From Staphylococcus roterodami (GTDB lineage Bacteria > Bacillota > Bacilli > Staphylococcales > Staphylococcaceae): 64,000 nucleotides of DNA. Made by a program: the position numbers and the translations under genes. The stretch is taken from contig CP092781.1 in assembly GCA_022493055.1 (NCBI GenBank), positions 1,364,001-1,428,000 of the forward strand. Direction: 5' to 3'. Numbering within the stretch: the first letter of the stretch is position 1; every line of letters begins with the position of its first letter. The notes beneath the pieces are model-generated. The model searched no databases. It saw only the letters and a list, made by a program, of their open reading frames with translations, and was not told the origin of the DNA. Below, in pieces: positions 61,801-64,000 of this stretch.

Positions 61801-64000
61801 TCTGAATTTGATCCAGATTGTTTATTTAAAATTGCTTTCGCAGCAGCTACAGCTTGATCATAAGCAGTTTTCTTACTTTGTTCTGCATCACGATATTTTT
61901 GAGTTTGTTTTGTTGCATTTTCATCATCAATACCATGTTGTAATTGACCCATAGCTGTATTAAGTTCATTTGCAGTTTGTTGGATACTTGTTACATTTGC
62001 AACACGTTGCGCACTTGTCACTTGTGCTTTTAACGCATCTTTTTGTGCTTTATTTAAGTTAGTAGCACCATCGATGGCATTTGTTGCTGATTGTTTCGCT
62101 TGCGTTAAATTATGTGTACCATCTAATGCATTTTTTGTTGATGTCACTTGTGTAGCGATTTGGTTAATTGCATTGGCATCCATATTTGGATTGCTTGTTG
62201 CATTAATGACACCATTAGCACTATCAACAGCATTGTTATAGTTTGTTTTGTTATTTTCTGTAGCATCAAGATAGTTTTGGCCATTTTTCGTAGCTGTGTT
62301 ATCTTGAATGCTATTTCTTAACGTACCCATAGCACCATTTAATGTGTTGGCACTTGATTTAACAGTATCTACACCTGCAACATTTTGTGCTTGTTGCACT
62401 TGTTGTTTCAATTTATCTTTTTGTGCTGTTGTTAAATGTTGAAGTCCGTTTATAGTAGTGTTTGCATTTGATTTATCTTGCTCTAAATTATGGTTACCAT
62501 TTAAGGCACCTTTCGCATTTGTTACTTGTGACAACGCGTTTTCAACGGCAGCTTTATCTAAATTTGATCCACTATTTTTATTTAAAATATTTTCTGCGTT
62601 CGTAACGGCTTGAGTATAAGCAGTTTTCTTATCTGAATCAGCATCATGATAGTTTTCACTTGCTAGTGTATTTGTTTTATCATTAATACCATTTTGTAAG
62701 TTAGCCATCGCTGTATTCAATTGTGTACCTGTATTAGATACCGCTTCAACACCAGCTACAGTTGTTGCTTGATCAATTTTAGTTGTTAAGTCACGTTTTT
62801 GTGCATTATTAATAGACGTTAAGTTATTTAATGCATTTTTAGCTGCATTCTTCGCATTTGTAACGTTTTGATCACCATTCAATGCATTTTTAGCACTTGT
62901 AACATTTTGAATAGCCGCTTCAACATCTTGTTTAGACGTATTTGCACCTTGCGTTTTATTCAGAATTGCTTCAGCTCTACTTACCGCATTTGTATACGCA
63001 TCACGTTTAGCTTTATCTGCATCAGTAAATTTAACACTTTGTTTAACTGTGTTTTGATCATGGATAGCTTGTTCCAAGTTAGCCATTTGCGTATTCAACT
63101 CAGTTGCTGCATTTTTAGCTGCTGTTACCTCACTGACATGACCTGCACGATCAATTTGTGATGAGATTGCAGATTTTTGGTTATTTGTTAAGTGTGATAA
63201 TGTATTTAAATTTTGCTTAGCAGCACTTTGTGCATTTCTTAAGTTTTCAGCACCGTTTAAACCATTTTTACCATTATTCACTTGTGTTGTAGCTTGGGTA
63301 ATCGCACTAGTATCCATAGTCGGATTATTAGTTTGATTAATAATACCTTTCGCATTTGATACAGCGCTATTATATGTTGACTGGTTATTCGGACTTGCGT
63401 CTGTATAGTTTTGACTAGCTTTGACTGTTGTTTCGTTAGCAATACTATCTCTTAAGCCTTTCATTGCATTGTTCAATGCTTGTCCATTTGTTTGAACAGT
63501 TTGTACGTCTTCTAATCTATTGGCTTGTCCCACTTGTTCTTTTAATTTAGCTTTTTGAGGAGTATTTAATTGCGTTAATGCATCAATAGCAGTATTGGCG
63601 TTTTGTTTTGCTACACGTAATCTTTCGTCACCATTTAATTCTTGTTTCGCGCTGTTTACTTGATTAGCTGCAGCTGTTACTTCTGAAGGTGTCGTAACAA
63701 CCGTTGGCGTACCGCTAATAATATGTTCAGCATTGGTAACTTTAGTTGTGTAAGCATTTTGTTTAGTGCTATCTGCGTTAACATATTTACTGCTTGCTAA
63801 CGTATTCGTCTTATCTGCGATGGCATGTTTTAATGTGCCCATTGCCGTGTTCAGTTCAGTCGCATTATGCTGTACATCTTGTGCATTAGATACGCGTTGA
63901 GCACCATTAGCTTGTGCTTTTAATGCATCTTTTTGTTTTTGATTTAAATCAGATGCGCCATTGATTGCTGTAATCGCTGCTTGTTTCGCATTGTTTAAGT
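47400..64000 (-). repeat. 378-bp FIVAR/GA repeat array of ebh
   Basis: The sequence repeats with a 378-base (126-residue) period; for example TCTTCATT...AAATTTACTAC at 49792 and its relative at 49414 are exactly 378 apart. Units are diverged in bases but keep the pattern LNGD or LNGN about every 126 residues. Occasional units are one or two codons longer. Confidence 0.9.
49818..64000 (-). CDS. ebh: Ebh giant surface protein, repeat rod (partial)
   Basis: The minus-strand frame is open from the window end to a TAA at 49818-49820, at least 4,726 codons; the true start, signal peptide and N-terminal region are outside the window. It is an array of about 37 diverged 126-residue FIVAR/GA helical repeats, each with a core such as AYTQAVTNAE...LNGD.NL..AK...N.LNNAQK and LN.AM..L. 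Ebh (ECM-binding protein homologue) is a secreted rod anchored by a C-terminal membrane helix and linked to cell shape, osmotic stability and complement evasion. Because of the stop it would lack its anchor. Confidence 0.92.
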   Translation of the reverse strand, partial: LNNAKQAAITAINGASDLNQKQKDALKAQANGAQRVSNAQDVQHNATELNTAMGTLKHAIADKTNTLASSKYVNADSTKQNAYTTKVTNAEHIISGTPTVVTTPSEVTAAANQVNSAKQELNGDERLRVAKQNANTAIDALTQLNTPQKAKLKEQVGQANRLEDVQTVQTNGQALNNAMKGLRDSIANETTVKASQNYTDASPNNQSTYNSAVSNAKGIINQTNNPTMDTSAITQATTQVNNGKNGLNGAENLRNAQSAAKQNLNTLSHLTNNQKSAISSQIDRAGHVSEVTAAKNAATELNTQMANLEQAIHDQNTVKQSVKFTDADKAKRDAYTNAVSRAEAILNKTQGANTSKQDVEAAIQNVTSAKNALNGDQNVTNAKNAAKNALNNLTSINNAQKRDLTTKIDQATTVAGVEAVSNTGTQLNTAMANLQNGINDKTNTLASENYHDADSDKKTAYTQAVTNAENILNKNSGSNLDKAAVENALSQVTNAKGALNGNHNLEQDKSNANTTINGLQHLTTAQKDKLKQQVQQAQNVAGVDTVKSSANTLNGAMGTLRNSIQDNTATKNGQNYLDATENNKTNYNNAVDSANGVINATSNPNMDANAINQIATQVTSTKNALDGTHNLTQAKQSATNAIDGATNLNKAQKDALKAQVTSAQRVANVTSIQQTANELNTAMGQLQHGIDDENATKQTQKYRDAEQSKKTAYDQAVAAAKAILNKQSGSNSDKAAVDRALQQVTSTKDALNGDAKLTEAKAAAKQNLGTLNHITNAQRTALEGQINQATTVDGVNTVKTNANTLDGAMNSLQGSINDKDATLRNQNYLDADESKRNAYTQAVTAAEGILNKQTGGNTSKADVDNALNAVTRAKAALNGAENLRNAKTSATNTINGLPNLTQLQKDNLNHQVEQAQNVAGVNGVKDKGNTLNTAMGALRASIQNDNTTKTSQNYLDASDSNKNNYNTAVNNANGVINATNNPNMDANAINGMANQVNTTKAALNGAQNLAQAKTNATNTINNAHDLNQKQKDALKAQVNNAQRVSDANNVQHTATELNSAMTALKAAIADKERTKASGNYVNADQEKRQSYDSKVTNAENIISGTPNATLTANDINNAASQVNAAKTALNGDNNLRVAKEHANNTIDGLAQLNNAQKAKLKEQVQSATTLDGVQTVKNSSQTLNTAMKGLRDSIANEATIKAGQNYTDASPNNRNEYDSAVTAAKAIINQTSNPTMEPNTITQATSQVTTKEQALNGAQNLAQAKTTAKNNLNNLRSINNAQKDALTHSIDGATTVAGVNQETAKATELNNAMRSLQNGINDETQTKQTQKYLDAEPSKKSAYDQAVNAAKAILTKASGQNVDKAAVEQALQNVNSTKTALNGDAKLNEAKVAAKQTLGTLTHINNAQRTALDNEITQATNVEGVNTVKDKAQQLDSAMGQLETSIRDKDTTLQSQNYQDADDAKRTAYTQAVNAAATILNKTSGGNTPKADVERAMQAVTQANTALNGIQNLERAKQAANTAITNASDLNTKQKEALKAQVMSAGRVSVANGIEHTATELNNAMAALKRAIADKAETKASGNYVNADANKRQAYDEKVTTAENIVSGTPTPTLTPSDVTNAATQVTNAKTQLNGNHNLDVAKQNANTAIDGLTSLNGPQKAKLKEQVGQATTLPNVQTVRDNAQTLNTAMKGLRDSIANEATIKAGQNYTDASQNKQTDYNNAVSAAKAIIGQTSSPTMNAQEINQAKDQVTAKQQALNGQENLRTAQTNAKQHLNGLSDLTDAQKDAAKRQIEGATHVNDVTQAQNNADALNTAMTNLKNGIQDQNTIKQGVNFTDADEAKRNAYTNAVTQAEQILNKAQGPNTAKDNVESALQNVQRAKNELNGNQNVANAKTTAKNNLNNLTSINNAQKEVLKSQIEGATTVAGVNQVSTTASELNTAMSNLQSGINDEAATKAAQKYTDADRDKQTAYNDAVTAAKTLLDKTAGSNDNKAAFEQALQRVNTAKSALNGDARLNEAKNTAKQQLATMSHLTNAQKANLTEQIERGTTVAGVQGIQANAGTLDQAMNQLRQSIASKDATKSSEDYQDANADLQNAYNRAVSDAEDIISATNNPEMNPDTINQKASQVNSAKSALNGDEKLAAAKQTAKSDIGRLTDLNNAQRTAANVEVDQAPNLAAVTAAKNKATSLNTAMGNLKHALAEKDNTKRSVNYTDADQPKQQAYDTAVTQAERIANANGSNANETQVQATLNQLNQAKNDLNGNNKVAQAKEAAKRTLASYSNLNNAQSTAATSQIDNATTVAGVTAAQNTANELNTAMGQLQNGINDQNTVKQQVNFTDADQGKKEAYTNAVTNAQGILDKAHGQNMTKAQVEAALNQVTTAKNALNGDANVRQAKSDAKANLGTLTHLNNAQKQDLTSQIEGATSVNGVNGVKTKAQDLDNAMQRLESAIANKDQTKARENYIDADPTKKTAFDNAITQAESYLNKDHGANKDKQAVEQAIQSVTTTENALNGDANLQRAKSDATQAIDNLTHLNTPQKTALKQQVNAAQRVSGVTDLKNSATSLNNAMDQLKQAIADHDTIVAGGNYTNASPDKQGAYTDAYNAAKNIVNGSPNAITNAADVTAATHRVNNAETGLNGDTNLATAKQQAKDALRQMTHLSDAQKQSITGQIDSATQVTGVKSVKDNATNLDNAMNQLRNSIANKDEVKASQPYVDADTDKQNAYNTAVTSAENIINATSQPTLDPSAVTQAANQVNTNKTALNGAQNLANKKQETTANINRLSHLNNAQKQDLNTQVTNAPNISTVNQVKSKAEQLDQAMERLINGIQDKDQVKQSVNFTDADPEKQTAYNNAVTAAENIINQANGTNANQSQVEAALSTLTTTKQALNGDRKVTDAKNNANQTLSTLDNLNNAQKGAVTGNINQAHTVAEVTQAIQTAQELNTAMGNLKNSLNDKDATLSSQNFTDADPEKKNAYNEAVRNAENILNKSTGTNVPKDQVEAAMNQVNTTKAALNGSQNLEKAKQHANTAIDGLSHLTNAQKDALKQLVQQSTNVAEAQGNEQKANNVDAAMNNLRQSIADNATTKQNQNYTDASQNKKDAYNNAVTTAQGIIDQTTNPSLDPTVINQAAGQVSTSKNALNGNENLEAAKQQATQSLGSLDNLNNAQKQAVTNQINGAHTVDEANQIKQNAQNLNTAMGNLKQAIADKDATKATVNFTDADQAKQQAYNTAVTNAENIISKANGGNATQAEVEQAIQQVNAAKQALNGNTNVQHAKDEATALINNSNDLNQAQKDALKQQVQNATTVAGVNNVKQTAQELNNAMTQLKQGIADKEQTKADGNFVNADPDKQNAYKQAVTKAEALISGTPDAVVTPSEITAALNKVTQAKNDLNGNTNLATAKQNVQHAIDQLPNLNQAQRDEYRKQITQATLVPNVNAIQQAATTLNDAMTQLKQGIADKAQIKGSENYHDADTDKQTAYDNAVTKAEELLKQTTNPTMDPNEIQQALTKVNDTNQALNGNQKLADAKQDAKTTLGTLDHLNDAQKQALTTQVEQAPDIATVNNVKQNAQNLNNAMTNLSNALQDKTETLNSINYTDADQGKKDAYTNAVAHAEGILSKANGSNASQTEVEQAMQSVNEAKQALDGNDNVQRAKDAAKQVITNANDLNQAQKDALKQQVDAAQTVANVNTIKQTAQDLNQTMTQLKQGIADKDQTKANGNFVNADPDKQNAYNNAVAHAEQIISGTPNANVDPQQVAQALQQVTQAKGDLNGNHNLQVAKDNTNTAIDNLPNLNQPQKAALKDQVTHAELVTGVNAIKQNADALNNAMGTLKQQIQANSQVPQSVDFTQADQDKQQEYNNAANQAQQIANGTPTPVLTPDTVTQAVTTMNQAKDALNGDEKLAQAKQEALANLDTLRDLNQPQRDALSNQINQAQALSTVEQTKQNAQNVNTAMGNLKQGIANKDTVKASENYHDADADKQTAYTNAVSQAEGIINQTTNPTLNPDDITRALTQVTDAKNGLNGDAKLATEKQNAKDAVNAMTHLNDAQKQALNGQIDQSPEIATVTQVKQTATSLDQAMDQLLQAINDKTQTLADGNYLNADPDKQNAYKQAVAKAEALLNKQSGTNEVQAQVESITNEVNAAKQALNGNDNLANAKQQAKQQLANLTHLNDAQKQSFESQITQAPLVTDVTTINQKAQALDHAMELLRNSIADNQATLASEDYHDATAQRQNDYSQAVTAANNIINQTTSPTMNPDDVNNATNQVNNAKVALDGDENLVAAKQQANNRLDQLDHLNNAQKQQLQSQITQSSDIAAVNGHKQTAESLNTAMGNLINAIADHQAVEQRGNYVNADTDKQTAYNTAVNEAEAMINKQTGQNANQTEVEQAINKVQTTLQALNGDHNLQVAKTNATQAIDALTSLNDPQKTALKDQVTAATLVTAVHQIEQNANTLNQAMHGLRESIQDNAATKANSIYINEDQPEQQNYDQAVQAANNIINEQTATLDNNAINQAATTVNTTKAALHGDVKLQNDKDHAKQTVSQLTHLNNAQKHMEDTLIDSETTRTAVNHDLTEAQALDQLMDALQQSIVDKDATHASSAYVNAEPNKKQAYDEAVQNAESIIAGLNNPTINKGNVSSATQAVTSSKNALDGVERLAQDKQTAGNSLNHLDQLTPAQQQALENQINNATTRDKVAEIIAQAQALNEAMKALKESIKDQPQT

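Noticed and set aside
50793..63161. Many plus-strand frames of 60-107 codons opposite ebh
   Set aside because: They repeat with the 378-base period of ebh, are Cys/Phe/Ile-rich and lack ribosome binding sites; they mirror the repeats of the real gene.
63840..63842. ATG as start of Ebh
   Set aside because: The same frame stays open with typical repeat sequence (ASDLNQKQKDALKAQ) to the window end; it is an internal methionine.
44796..64000. CRISPR array or satellite DNA
   Set aside because: The periodicity is protein-coding: a 378-base period, open frame throughout and diverged synonymous positions.

Overview
The window is low-GC Gram-positive chromosome with the gene content and order of a Staphylococcus aureus-complex genome: cvfB, the lysine/DAP operon, msa-cspA, odhAB, arlRS, murG, ctpA, msrAB, fakB2-dfrA-thyA, cvfC and the giant surface-protein gene ebh. 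Several proteins (DHFR, ThyA, MurG, MsrA) differ from the S. aureus sequences I remember by a few percent. This suggests a sister lineage such as S. argenteus or S. schweitzeri, or a very divergent S. aureus; the assignment rests on memory, not on a search.

Layout. 1-3.1 kb: the upstream edge of a minus-strand gene behind a PhoP-box-like repeat (pstS candidate), cvfB, and an ABC-F ATPase. 3.4-12.0 kb: promoter, lysine riboswitch and terminator, then lysC-asd-dapA-dapB-dapD, an internal hairpin, and dapL-alr2-lysA. Together these make DAP and lysine from aspartate by the acetylated branch. 12.0-16.4 kb: a PaiB-like gene, msa and cspA, a DUF1033 gene, then acyP-xpaC-telA. 16.4-17.1 kb: a deleted IS1182-type element. 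17.1-29.2 kb, all minus strand: brnQ3, a VWA/MoxR pair, a small conserved gene, a two-domain VOC protein, odhB-odhA (2-oxoglutarate dehydrogenase) and arlS-arlR. 29.7-29.9 kb: the Fur-controlled sRNA IsrR on the plus strand. 29.9-32.2 kb: pgpB-like, murG and a GNAT gene. 32.5-34.6 kb: a broken IS200 element next to a second, inverted IS1182-type remnant. 34.7-43.1 kb, minus strand: ctpA, the msrA-msrB-crr-yozE operon, fakB2-dfrA, thyA, brxA, and the cvfC cluster with two small partner genes. 43.3-44.7 kb, plus strand: a queuosine-precursor transporter behind a preQ1-I-type riboswitch, and an RNase H-like gene. 44.8-64.0 kb: ebh on the minus strand, about 19 kb of it, still open at the window end.

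Most of the window is conserved core genome. The main lineage-specific points are a single in-frame stop that separates the membrane anchor of Ebh from its repeat rod, two inverted IS1182-type relics flanking about 16 kb of core genes, an inactivated IS200 transposase, and a PaiB-like gene between lysA and msa. No tRNA, rRNA, CRISPR array, prophage or resistance island is visible. The best candidates for under-described biology are the cvfC Nfu_N/HEAT cluster, the MoxR-VWA pair, the asymmetric ABC-F protein and the preQ1 switch on the queuosine transporter.
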